Assembly: GCA_963678095.2 (NCBI GenBank)
Contig: OY782746.1
Location: 930,001-994,000, forward strand
Source of the DNA: G963678095 sp963678095
GTDB taxonomy: Bacteria; Bacillota; Negativicutes; Selenomonadales; Selenomonadaceae
Reading direction: 5' to 3'
DNA: 64,000 bases
The notes under the pieces are model-generated. The model saw nothing but the letters and a program-made list of their open reading frames with translations, made no database searches and was not told the origin of the DNA. The position numbers were made by a program, and so were the translations under genes. How positions within the stretch are numbered: the stretch's first letter is position 1; every line of letters starts with the position of its first letter. Positions 8,451-16,221 of this stretch are shown in pieces.

Positions 8451-9624
8451 AGGAGTTTTCCTCCGCTTGTTTCTCATTATTGATGCCATCCCCATTATCC
8501 TCGTTCTCCTCGTTTATTGAGCACCTAGCCTGTGAAATATGATTGTTTATCGAATCTTGGACAGCTCTATATGGCTGTAGCATTTTTCTGTATGCCCTCA
8601 TCAAATCGTCTATTTGTTTCATCTGTTTTCGCATGGTTTCTATTTCTGGATTTGACTGCAAAGCAGACGCTTTCTGTATTGCTTCAACAAAAGCAGGCTG
8701 TATAGTTGGTATCTGAATATTTTTGAGTACCTCTGCTAAAGCCATATTGATAGGAACAGGCTGTATAACTTGTTTCAATAACTGTGCCAAAGGCGCCGTC
8801 GAGCCCATTGCACTTTTAGAAGCCTCTAAAATAGATAGATTCATCGCAGCCAATGCAGACGAAATTGCTGTGTTAACAGCTGGCTTGGCTGGCTTGAATT
8901 CCACCGTTTCATTCTTCGCATTTCCTATTAGATTGTCTATTGCACAATCAAGCTCTCGATTTATTGTCTTGAATAGATAGTGTGCTTTACTGAAAAGCAT
9001 ATTGTTGATGTTATGAGCATGCATAACATCATTTCGATAGCTTTGCACATCCCTAAATCTTTTTCTAAGAGTTTGTACCTGTTTATCGTCAATAATTTCA
9101 TCCCAAAGCGGACATTCGCTAAGTGAATTCAAGTAAGACTGAATTTCTGATTTAGAATATTTATTCATGCCACTAAACTCACTCTTACCATCAGCATTAA
9201 TGCGTATCTTCATATCACAAATAAATTTTTGATCAATAAATAGCAAATCAAAAATCTCTCCGAAATCCTTTTTCTCAAGCTCTTTGATATTTTTGCCAGC
9301 TTCTCCATTTCCAGAAATTGAAGCTGCTAAATATAGCAGCTTTCTGAGTTTTCTTTCTAATCCATTAATTAATGGAAACAAAATTCTATTGTAATACTCC
9401 GAACTTTCGCAGGATAAAACTAAAGGAGAATACTTCATTATATCATCATGAATATCCGATAAAAGCTTTGCACTCTCTTCATTCTTTCCTTGGTGAATAA
9501 ATGTAATGACCCAAAGATGTTGTGTATTATCAAGGTTAGAAATATTGACCGTTATGTTGTCCGGCTTATACTTCTCAACTTTCGACCGATACTCATCTGT
9601 TAAAAATAGGTATTCATGAATCAT
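8443..9624 (-). CDS. HEPN-motif protein embedded in type III R-M operon
   Basis: 393 residues from the ATG at 9624, which is preceded by GGAGG and overlaps the DUF4391 stop (ATGA). No full-length family is recognised. Residues 197-202 read RNDVMH, fitting the R-x4-H motif of HEPN domains, and sit in a helical context after an N-terminal helix-rich part, as in HEPN ribonucleases. The C-terminal third is Ala/Ile/Gln-rich with possible coiled coil, ending in a Glu/Asn-rich acidic tail. The gene is more AT-rich than its neighbours. In defence loci HEPN proteins often act as RNases that halt the cell; such a role here is inference. It could instead be a structural accessory or specificity protein. 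Confidence 0.65.
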   Translation of the reverse strand: MIHEYLFLTDEYRSKVEKYKPDNITVNISNLDNTQHLWVITFIHQGKNEESAKLLSDIHDDIMKYSPLVLSCESSEYYNRILFPLINGLERKLRKLLYLAASISGNGEAGKNIKELEKKDFGEIFDLLFIDQKFICDMKIRINADGKSEFSGMNKYSKSEIQSYLNSLSECPLWDEIIDDKQVQTLRKRFRDVQSYRNDVMHAHNINNMLFSKAHYLFKTINRELDCAIDNLIGNAKNETVEFKPAKPAVNTAISSALAAMNLSILEASKSAMGSTAPLAQLLKQVIQPVPINMALAEVLKNIQIPTIQPAFVEAIQKASALQSNPEIETMRKQMKQIDDLMRAYRKMLQPYRAVQDSINNHISQARCSINEENEDNGDGINNEKQAEENSYE

Positions 9625-10232
9625 CTCAATTCCTCCAATGCAGCGCGTAACCGTTTCAATTCGCCGTTCAATTCCACTTGGCGGTTGAACTGCTTCTCGC
9701 ACAGAATTTTCTTTCCCAGTATAGCAATATCGCGTTCGAGTTTCTGCCGCTGCTTATCGAGCTCTACTGCTTCGGCAACATCTTGCGCGCCGTCCAGTCG
9801 CCCATATGCTATCTGTCGCAGCAAATTATCATACATGGCATCTAGATTCAATCCCACGAATTGCAGCGTAAGCTCTGTTTGCAAAAGCCAAGCCGTGTTA
9901 TAAAAGGCGCCAGCGGCTTCCATCCATACCTGTGCCGCGTCGCCGAAAGATAGCACAAATACCAGTTTATATGGTATAGCTTTAGCAATGGCAGGCAGAA
10001 CGCGCTTGTCAAGTTCACGCTGCCTCAAAGCCACCTCGAATACCTGAATCTCTTTCACCGTTTCGCCAGCGGCAACGCCCATCGTGCTGTCGGCCAATTT
10101 ATTGCGCCAGATGATTGATTCGATCTGATCCTTGATCATATCGCGCACTTGCGTAGTCATCGCCGCATTGGCGTAAAGCTTTTCCTTCGCCACACGGCGG
10201 TTTACTTCCGTCGAGCTCGGTAATCCTAACAT
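9621..10232 (-). CDS. DUF4391 domain protein
   Basis: 203 residues, starting MLGLPSSTEVNRRVAKEKLY with the typical block WRNKLADSTMGVAAGETVKE and then EIQVFEVALRQ. This matches the DUF4391 family, which recurs in type III R-M and helicase defence clusters; its biochemical role is not known to me. The C-terminal part (about 155-203) is a charged coiled coil. GAGGTG lies before the ATG, four bases after the helicase stop. The downstream HEPN gene overlaps by four bases. It is likely an operon partner of the helicase and Mod/Res. Confidence 0.8.
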   Translation of the reverse strand: MLGLPSSTEVNRRVAKEKLYANAAMTTQVRDMIKDQIESIIWRNKLADSTMGVAAGETVKEIQVFEVALRQRELDKRVLPAIAKAIPYKLVFVLSFGDAAQVWMEAAGAFYNTAWLLQTELTLQFVGLNLDAMYDNLLRQIAYGRLDGAQDVAEAVELDKQRQKLERDIAILGKKILCEKQFNRQVELNGELKRLRAALEELR

Positions 10233-10236
10233 AGCG

Positions 10237-13200
10237 TCACCTCACCACCAGGAAGCAGATCATCTCAAAGTCATCCAATCCGCTGATTTTCGTATTTAAG
10301 GCAGACGTGCCGCCTGAACTGAACAGGCTATCGATATCGCTTTCTTCTTTCACATTAATGATCGAGTTAATTGCGTCCGTCAGCAACACGGATACATTCC
10401 GCATATCCCGCCCGTCCTTTGTCTCGGCGTTAAACGCACGACAAACCTCCAGCACAGGAGTGTTCTTACCTCTGCACAAGGAGCGGAGCTTATCAAGCAG
10501 TTCCTTTGGGGAAAGGTGGTCGCAGACGACTTCTCCGTCCATTCCCACATATACCAGATAAAACGGGTGCAGTCGATTCTGCTTATCGATATTTACGCTA
10601 TCGTTTAAATTCTTAAGGATGAATACCACGCCGGGCGGACAATCCTCTGAAGCGGGAACCACCGCGTGAAGCCCGCAGGGAACCGTATCCATATCGCCGT
10701 TGCGCTTTACGTACTCAAGCAGGTCGAGACGGAACTCGTTCAATCCCAAGTCCATGATAGAGATGCCGGTTTGCATATCTTCAATATCCACAACTTCTTC
10801 TTGAAGCCGTTTCAGTTGGGCCTTTCGGTATTCAAGGTCACCTTTTTCCTCGGCGTTGATCAGGTCATCATCACCCGTGGCGGTCATCACGGAAATGCGC
10901 ATTCTTGTCTCGACACGCCCCTTAAGGGAAAGATATTCATCCAAGTCTACGTCCGGCCAGAAATTCACAAGCTGAATCAATGCATTGCGGCTGCCGATAC
11001 GGTCGATCCGTCCAAAGCGCTGGATAATCCGCACAGGATTCCAGTGGATGTCGTAGTTGACGCAATAATCGCAGTCCTGCAGGTTCTGACCTTCCGAAAT
11101 ACAGTCCGTAGCAATCAACACCGAGATATCATCGCAGTTGTTCGGCATCAACAGCTCCTTATCTTTCGAAATCGGCGAAAACAAGGTCAGCACTTCATTC
11201 ATTGAGGCTCGTTGTCCCTTTATTGTCGTCTTGCCGTCCACGCTTCCTGTAATCATCGCCGTATCAAGTCCAAACCGCGACTTTACAAACCTGCTCACGT
11301 TTGCATAAAGATATTCCACCGTATCCGAGAATGCCGAGAAGATAAGGATTTTGCGGTTGCTATCATTGATAGGGGTGGTCAGCTTATTTTCAATAAGCTC
11401 AAACAAAGTCTGAAGTTTCGTGTCATGTTCCGGTGTGATATCGTCAATCAATATTTTCAGCAGCCCCAGTGTGTCGGCATCCTCCGAAAGCCTGTCCCGC
11501 CATGTCTTGTAGTCCATATCGGCAAGGTCAATCTTGATGCTGTGTTCAGCGGCAAAGTAGTCCGTGTTGCGATCATCATCATCAAAATCTGTGTCACCGC
11601 CAACAAGTTCCCGCCCCTTTATCACCGCACCACCACCAGCAATAAATGCGTCAATCTCGGCAATGGTATCGTCAATCATTTTTTTGACCCGCTCGATAGT
11701 CAAGCGAAAGGATGCCACAGAGCTTTCCAGGCGTTTCAAAAGATTAATGCTCATCAATCGCCGTATGCCCTGTTCGCGCCCGGCGCGGTTAATATTTATC
11801 GATTCGTCCACATACTTTGCGAGCTGGCTTGGGAAAATAAAATCGGTCGGAATATAAACCGACAAGTTCAACTTCATCAACTGCTCATAAATTTCGCTGT
11901 AGTTAATAGCATTCTCCAGGTCGCTAAGGCGGGGGCGCAAGGAAAGTGGTTTCAATCGTTCAGGAAATGAGCCAATCTCTCCCATATTGTAATATTTCTC
12001 TATATGCCTGCGGGAGCGGGCAATGGTCACGTTGTCAAGCACTTCAAAGAAGTCAAAATCCAGCGATTTCAAGAGTGAGTCCGTCGTCCGATCACCGTCG
12101 TCCTGCTTATTCCACTGATTGAATACTTTTTGGGCATTGCGAAAAATCTCGTCTATCGTGCGCTTCGTTTCCAGCTTATCATTGATTAGGTTCGGATTCC
12201 CCTCATAAGCGAGCTCAAGCTGGTTACGCAAATCGACAAAGCGATTGTTGACCGGAGTTGCCGAAAGCATCAAGACCTTCGTCTTCACGCCGGTCCGAAT
12301 AACACGGTTCATAAGGCGCAGATACCGGTTTTCGCGACGGTCTTCGCCATATACTTCGCCGCCATTTCTGAAGTTATGCGATTCATCGATGACCACAAGA
12401 TCATAATTGCCCCAATTAATTCTGTTCAAATCAAGCCCATTTGACTTGCCACGCTCACGCGAAAGATCCGTATGATAAAGAACATCGTACCGCAAGCGAT
12501 CAGATGCAATGGGATTATTGATGTAGTTATCCTTGTAAGTGGTCCAGTTGTCCGACAACTTTTTGGGGCAAAGAACAAGGACCGAGCGATTACGGTTCTC
12601 ATAATATTTTATGACGGCAAGTGCAGTAAATGTTTTACCGAGGCCAACGCTGTCCGCAAGAATGCATCCGTTGAAGGATTCCAGTTTGTTGATAATTGCC
12701 AGAACCGCGTCCTTTTGAAAGCTATAGAGTTTACTCCAAATCTTGCTCTCCTTGAAGCCAGTCGCCTCGTTTGGCAGTACATCTTCGGAAATATCTTCTA
12801 AGAACTCGTTGAAAATATTAAATATCGCCACAAAATAGATGAATTCCGGCGCATTTTCGTTGTAAGCAGCGGTAATGCCATCGATGACCTGCTCGGTAAC
12901 ATCCTGCATTAGGCTGTTGTCATTCCATATCTGACCGAACATGCGTATGTATTCGTCGGAAAGCGGTGCAAACATCTTATTTACCGGATTAATGATGTTG
13001 TTGCCGCGCTCACACCCGAGGTCAGCCGTGGTGAATCCTTGCAGCGGCATATAGGTCGCTGCCTCTTCGCCGACCACATTCATAAAGCCGCTGATGTTGC
13101 CACCCGTCAGATTAGAACGGAACTTCGCGTTCTTGCGAATCCATTCGGCACACTCGCGGGCAATCGCTTTCTGAGTCAATTCATTGCGAAGTTTCACTTC

Positions 13201-13470
13201 AAACTCCGTACCATAGAGCGAGCGTTCGCGATTGAGTCGTGGTATGTAGAACTCTCGCTTTTCTCTCGGCGCTTTCTCCTGCAAAAATGTTGGCGAAGTG
13301 AAAATAAAGCGGAGCTCATCAATGCCATCAAGCTGCTTTTTGAGCGCTTGATACGCATAAATCGAGAAACATGCTGCCGCCACGGATAACTTATCACCCT
13401 TTTTAATTGTAATCGTTAAATCATCCTTGACGGTTTTGCTTACGTTGTCAAACATTTCCGGCATTTGCAT
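10237..13470 (-). CDS. SNF2-type helicase of the R-M cluster
   Basis: 1077 residues from the ATG at 13470, which has AAAGG nine bases upstream. Longer starts (ATG 13479, GTG 13491) are possible but poorly spaced. The first 170 residues resemble the phospholipase-D-like N-terminal domain of SNF2 helicases in defence loci; I see no clear HKD motif. Walker A is in ADSVGLGKTFTA (about 276-280), motif II is DESHNF, motif III MLSATPVNN, and the C-terminal lobe has ISEGQNLQDCDYCVNYD and RFGRIDRIGS. It is an ATP-dependent DNA translocase. Its place as first large gene suggests it acts with DUF4391, HEPN protein and Mod/Res. The absence of a DUF1998 gene argues against DISARM. Confidence 0.88.
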   Translation of the reverse strand: MQMPEMFDNVSKTVKDDLTITIKKGDKLSVAAACFSIYAYQALKKQLDGIDELRFIFTSPTFLQEKAPREKREFYIPRLNRERSLYGTEFEVKLRNELTQKAIARECAEWIRKNAKFRSNLTGGNISGFMNVVGEEAATYMPLQGFTTADLGCERGNNIINPVNKMFAPLSDEYIRMFGQIWNDNSLMQDVTEQVIDGITAAYNENAPEFIYFVAIFNIFNEFLEDISEDVLPNEATGFKESKIWSKLYSFQKDAVLAIINKLESFNGCILADSVGLGKTFTALAVIKYYENRNRSVLVLCPKKLSDNWTTYKDNYINNPIASDRLRYDVLYHTDLSRERGKSNGLDLNRINWGNYDLVVIDESHNFRNGGEVYGEDRRENRYLRLMNRVIRTGVKTKVLMLSATPVNNRFVDLRNQLELAYEGNPNLINDKLETKRTIDEIFRNAQKVFNQWNKQDDGDRTTDSLLKSLDFDFFEVLDNVTIARSRRHIEKYYNMGEIGSFPERLKPLSLRPRLSDLENAINYSEIYEQLMKLNLSVYIPTDFIFPSQLAKYVDESININRAGREQGIRRLMSINLLKRLESSVASFRLTIERVKKMIDDTIAEIDAFIAGGGAVIKGRELVGGDTDFDDDDRNTDYFAAEHSIKIDLADMDYKTWRDRLSEDADTLGLLKILIDDITPEHDTKLQTLFELIENKLTTPINDSNRKILIFSAFSDTVEYLYANVSRFVKSRFGLDTAMITGSVDGKTTIKGQRASMNEVLTLFSPISKDKELLMPNNCDDISVLIATDCISEGQNLQDCDYCVNYDIHWNPVRIIQRFGRIDRIGSRNALIQLVNFWPDVDLDEYLSLKGRVETRMRISVMTATGDDDLINAEEKGDLEYRKAQLKRLQEEVVDIEDMQTGISIMDLGLNEFRLDLLEYVKRNGDMDTVPCGLHAVVPASEDCPPGVVFILKNLNDSVNIDKQNRLHPFYLVYVGMDGEVVCDHLSPKELLDKLRSLCRGKNTPVLEVCRAFNAETKDGRDMRNVSVLLTDAINSIINVKEESDIDSLFSSGGTSALNTKISGLDDFEMICFLVVR

Positions 13471-13534
13471 GCGCCTCATCCTTTCGTGCACTCGATTAGC
13501 AATCCTTGTTTTTTCACTTCATGCTTTACTATGC

Positions 13535-13750
13535 TTACTCAGCCTCCGGTATCGCAACAACTTCCACAATATCTCCAATATCGCAGTTCAGTGCCCGACA
13601 AATCTTCACTAACACTTCCATCGAGACAAATTCATTATTGGAAAGCTTCGTTAACGTATTCGGGCTGATGCCGGTCATTTTTCGCAATTCGATCTTTTTC
13701 ATATGTTTATCAATCAACAGCTTAAACAATTTGTTATAGCATACGTCCAT
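13535..13750 (-). CDS. Small Cro/CI-type HTH regulator
   Basis: 71 residues, a single helix-turn-helix domain of the YozG-like XRE subgroup: MKKIELRKMTGISPNTLTKL followed by MEVLVKICRALNCDIGDIVE. GAGGTG precedes the ATG by 7 bases. It is the first gene of the R-M cluster, 64 bp upstream of the helicase, and is probably an autoregulatory controller of the operon, like the C-proteins of other R-M loci. The binding site is not identified. Confidence 0.85.
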   Translation of the reverse strand: MDVCYNKLFKLLIDKHMKKIELRKMTGISPNTLTKLSNNEFVSMEVLVKICRALNCDIGDIVEVVAIPEAE

Positions 13751-13791
13751 CTGTTAACACCTCAATTACTTACAGAAATTCACATAAATCA

Positions 13792-13802
13792 ATTATAGCA
13801 TA
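13792..13802 (-). promoter_or_regulatory. Extended -10 promoter of the R-M operon
   Basis: On the minus strand TATGCTATAAT forms an extended -10 element (TG-n-TATAAT) about 42 bases before the HTH gene. No good -35 box is visible, as is usual for extended -10 promoters. Confidence 0.5.
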
Positions 13803-14139
13803 ATAGTACTTAAATCGCAGGAATTTCATATAGATATGTGCGATTTTTTCTTAAAAAAGTATTATTTTATTGATAAGAACTCCACTCAAAAAGAACTACT
13901 TGTTTCAGTAAAACCTATAGAAAAACAAGATTTTCTCCGCCTCTACCTATTCCTGCCTCCCCGTTTTTGACTATCGCACCATTCCATGCCGTTTTCACCC
14001 CTATAAAATGAGCTCAAGCCATATAAATCCTGGATTTATGCTATAATGCATTTTCCTGGCATCATTTTAGAATTTGCATGATAACCGGAATAGGTTACCA
14101 GCAAAATCACCATATTCCACATGCTGTTTGCCGTAAGTC
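13803..14139. other. AT-rich intergenic stretch
   Basis: No gene or RNA is supported here. A plus-strand TG-n-TATAAT (TATGCTATAAT, 14036-14046) resembles an extended -10 box, but no open frame or RNA structure follows before the IS end. Confidence 0.35.
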
Positions 14140-14143
14140 AATA

Positions 14144-14242
14144 CCACCCGTCTAACGGGTGGCTTGCTCAACGGCTGTAAGCCGTTATTACTAGCCAGCG
14201 TCTAAAGGCGCTGGCTTTCACTTTGGCTGCTCCTAAAGGAGC
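14144..14242. repeat. Four tandem stem-loops at the IS200 right end
   Basis: Four perfect hairpins follow each other: CCACCCG/CGGGTGG (14144-14162), AACGGC/GCCGTT (14170-14186), AGCCAGCG/CGCTGGCT (14193-14216), GCTCC/GGAGC (14229-14242). Loops are similar (TCTAA, TGTAA, TCTAAAGG, TAAA). One would serve as the TnpA recognition hairpin; the role of the others is open. Confidence 0.7.
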
Positions 14243-14253
14243 TCTATCACTCT

Positions 14254-14709
14254 TTATTTCTTAAATGGATCTGCATATTCTTTTACACTCAACTTGTCTA
14301 AGGCTATATCCTTTTTATCTTGTTCTTGAATATATTTTCGTATTGTCGATTCATTTAATCCTACTGTACTTACGTAATATCCTTCTGCCCAAAAGTGCCG
14401 GTTTCCATACAAATTTTTTAGATTTGCATGCTTATCAAATATTTCTAATGCCGATTTGCCTTTCAAGTATCCCATATATGTTGACACACTTATTTTCGGC
14501 GGGATACTTACAAGCATATGCACATGATCCGGCATTAGATGTCCTTCGATAATCTCTACTCCTTTGTATTTACTCAATGTTTTTAATATATCTCCTATAT
14601 CTACTCGACATTGATTATATATTGCTTTTCGTCTATACTTAGGGGTAAATACTATATGGTATTTGCACATCCATTTGGTATGTGCCAAACTATTGGTCTT
14701 ATTGGCCAT
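14254..14709 (-). CDS. tnpA: IS200-family transposase TnpA
   Basis: 151 residues, full length for a Y1 transposase. The HUH metal motif is in MPDHVHMLVS (about residues 59-68), and the catalytic tyrosine is likely in STIRKYIQEQ near 127. It mediates single-strand peel-and-paste transposition. The reading frame is intact, so the element may be active. The ATG is preceded by AAAGGTGA, which lies within an inverted repeat that can hide it. Confidence 0.93.
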   Translation of the reverse strand: MANKTNSLAHTKWMCKYHIVFTPKYRRKAIYNQCRVDIGDILKTLSKYKGVEIIEGHLMPDHVHMLVSIPPKISVSTYMGYLKGKSALEIFDKHANLKNLYGNRHFWAEGYYVSTVGLNESTIRKYIQEQDKKDIALDKLSVKEYADPFKK

Positions 14710-14776
14710 GAAAAATCACCTTTCTTCCCTTGATAGTGGCTTGAACACTTCTATTATAGGCAGAAAGGTGATTTTT
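14710..14776 (-). promoter_or_regulatory. IS200 leader hairpin hiding the tnpA ribosome site
   Basis: GAAAAATCACCTTTC (14710-14724) and GAAAGGTGATTTTT (14763-14776) are perfectly complementary. The arm next to the gene holds the tnpA ribosome site, and a TATAAT (14753-14758, minus strand) lies in the loop. Transcripts started inside lack the outer arm, while read-through RNA can fold and block translation, the known IS200 control scheme. Confidence 0.65.
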
Positions 14777-14857
14777 TGTATAACTTCCGGACCGTCCACC
14801 CGCATAGCAGGTGGTTTTTTATTTCGCACGCTTCGCGTACTCAACAGGCTGAAGCCA

Positions 14858-14890
14858 ATACAAAAAAGGCCTGCATCTCTGCAAACCTTT
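14858..14890 (-). terminator. Terminator downstream of tRNA-Ala
   Basis: On the minus strand AAAGGTTTGCA-gaga-TGCAGGCCTTTTTT forms a stem with two G-T pairs followed by T's, starting 10 bases after the tRNA CCA end. Confidence 0.7.
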
Positions 14891-14900
14891 ATCTTCGCTA

Positions 14901-14976
<76 letters not shown>

Positions 14977-15090
14977 ATATGCTGTTCTATTAGGCAACCG
15001 GCTGTGCCGCTGCTACAAAAAATATTATAGCATATATCATTTTTTCTGACTAGTATAAACTTACATATTTTCTAAAAAATAATTTGGCCG

Positions 15091-15118
15091 TTTCGGGCGC
15101 GCAGATCGCTGCGCGCCC
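15091..15118 (-). terminator. Terminator of the PfkB-kinase gene
   Basis: A perfect GC-rich stem GGGCGCGCAG-cgat-CTGCGCGCCC (15095-15118) follows the stop codon on the minus strand. The T-rich sequence begins only after about 10 bases. Confidence 0.7.
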
Positions 15119-15131
15119 CTTATCTCTTCAC

Positions 15132-16082
15132 TCAGCCCCGCAGCTTGGCAAAGATCGGCTCGGCCTGCATGCGCGCTTTGAGGTCGCGGCAATTGCTCTC
15201 GCGGCTCTCTATGGTCCAGGCAGCGACCTTGGTGCCGTAGATAACGCTTTCCGCGAGCGGCAAGCGGCGGATCAGGCCCATGACCGTGCCAGAGAAAAAG
15301 GCATCGCCGGCGCCGCAGGAGTCGACCATGGTGACGGGAAAGACCGTCTGATGGCCGACGGCCTTGGTCCGGGCATCGTAATACACGGAGCCGCGGCTGC
15401 CGAGCGTTATTACCATCGATTTGAGGCCGGTCTGATCGGCATAGCGGACGATTTCACGTTTGGCTTCCTCCAGCTCAAGCTGCAAAAAGTCAAGATTCAG
15501 CAGGCGGCCTGCTTCGATGTCATTGCAGATAAAGCATTCCATCTGGTCAAGGATCTCGATATTTTGGCGAATGACATCGAGATTCCCCGGGATGCCGTAA
15601 ACCGGTTTTTTATATTGCGCGGCCAGGGCCAGGGCCTTTTTGGTAATCGCTTCATTGAGGTCAAGCTCCAGCACAACATGCGAGGCCTCTTCAAAAAAGC
15701 GATTGCCCTGTTGACTGATGATTTCATCGAGGACATCGAGCCGCGGCATCTGCGAGACAGAGCCGGCCAGATCGCCTTTTTCGTCAAGGACGACGAGCCA
15801 CATGCCCATGCCGCGGGAATCGACGCTCGTAACATAGCCGGTATTGACCCCGGAGGCTTCCAGGCGCTGCAGGATTTCCTCCCCTACGCCGCTTTTATCT
15901 ACAGAAGAAATAAACGTTGTCGGCAAAGCGAGCCCGGCGAGATTTTCCGCCACATTGCGGGCCACGCCGCCATGAACGAACTCTATACTGCCAAGGTTGC
16001 GCCCAACCGGATTATAGCTGCTGCCAGCACTTCCCTTGCAATCCATAAACACCGTGCCGATGACGGTAACATTAAGTTTCAT
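15132..16082 (-). CDS. PfkB-family carbohydrate/nucleoside kinase
   Basis: 316 residues. PfkB signature 1 is around GGVARNVAENLAGL (about 38-51) and signature 2 is DSCGAGDAFFSG (about 255-266), with the catalytic Asp in GAGD and the anion hole intact. The N-terminus (VTVIGTVFMDCKG) and overall length resemble pseudouridine or ribokinase-like members. The substrate cannot be named from sequence; no sugar operon or PsuG-type glycosidase is adjacent. AAGGTGG lies 10 bases before the ATG. It is monocistronic, bounded by its own terminator and by the trpB terminator. Confidence 0.85.
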   Translation of the reverse strand: MKLNVTVIGTVFMDCKGSAGSSYNPVGRNLGSIEFVHGGVARNVAENLAGLALPTTFISSVDKSGVGEEILQRLEASGVNTGYVTSVDSRGMGMWLVVLDEKGDLAGSVSQMPRLDVLDEIISQQGNRFFEEASHVVLELDLNEAITKKALALAAQYKKPVYGIPGNLDVIRQNIEILDQMECFICNDIEAGRLLNLDFLQLELEEAKREIVRYADQTGLKSMVITLGSRGSVYYDARTKAVGHQTVFPVTMVDSCGAGDAFFSGTVMGLIRRLPLAESVIYGTKVAAWTIESRESNCRDLKARMQAEPIFAKLRG

Positions 16083-16118
16083 CTGATAAATTCCACCTTA
16101 TCTTTTTTATGCCTATCC

Positions 16119-16135
16119 CTGCTACAGTATAGCAG
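16119..16135. promoter_or_regulatory. Inverted repeat over the kinase promoter
   Basis: CTGCTA-N5-TAGCAG is a perfect palindrome that contains a TATACT -10 box on the minus strand (16131-16126). This suggests a repressor site over the promoter; the -35 box is weak. Confidence 0.4.
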
Positions 16136-16184
16136 AAAATGCCCGGCGGATAAATAGCCTGCTGAGGTTCCCTCCTAAACGGAA

Positions 16185-16211
16185 CAAGAAAAGCGGCCCC
16201 GCAGGGCCGCC
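16185..16211 (-). terminator. Terminator of trpB
   Basis: GCGGCCC-tgc-GGGGCCGC followed by TTTTCTTG on the minus strand, 12 bases after the trpB stop. Confidence 0.75.
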
Positions 16212-16221
16212 GTAAAGTGAC

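Larger units (their letters stand above)
14140..14816 (-). mobile_element. IS200/IS605-family element (tnpA only)
   Basis: A single-transposase element of about 0.68 kb. Both ends carry related subterminal hairpins: CCACCCG-tctaa-CGGGTGG (14144-14162) and CCACCCGC-ata-GCAGGTGG (14796-14814). There is no tnpB and there are no terminal inverted repeats, as expected for IS200. Exact cleavage sites are not resolved; the limits given are the outer edges of the hairpins plus a few bases. It sits between the R-M operon and tRNA-Ala. Confidence 0.7.

Noticed and set aside
11212..11970. Open frame of 252 codons on the plus strand inside the helicase gene
   Set aside because: It lies antisense to a clear helicase with intact motifs and gives no recognisable protein; it reflects codon bias of the real gene.
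3421..13750. The defence operon as a DISARM or BREX system
   Set aside because: There is no DUF1998 gene (DISARM) and no PglZ, BrxC or BrxA/B type gene (BREX). Mod and Res motifs place it with type III restriction-modification.
14144..14242. Tandem hairpins as a CRISPR array
   Set aside because: The stems differ in sequence and spacing, and there are no repeated units with unique spacers; they fit an IS end.
15084..16157. Open frame of 357 codons on the plus strand across the PfkB kinase
   Set aside because: The minus-strand kinase has both family signatures, a ribosome site and a terminator; the plus frame covers the terminator hairpin and shows no domain.
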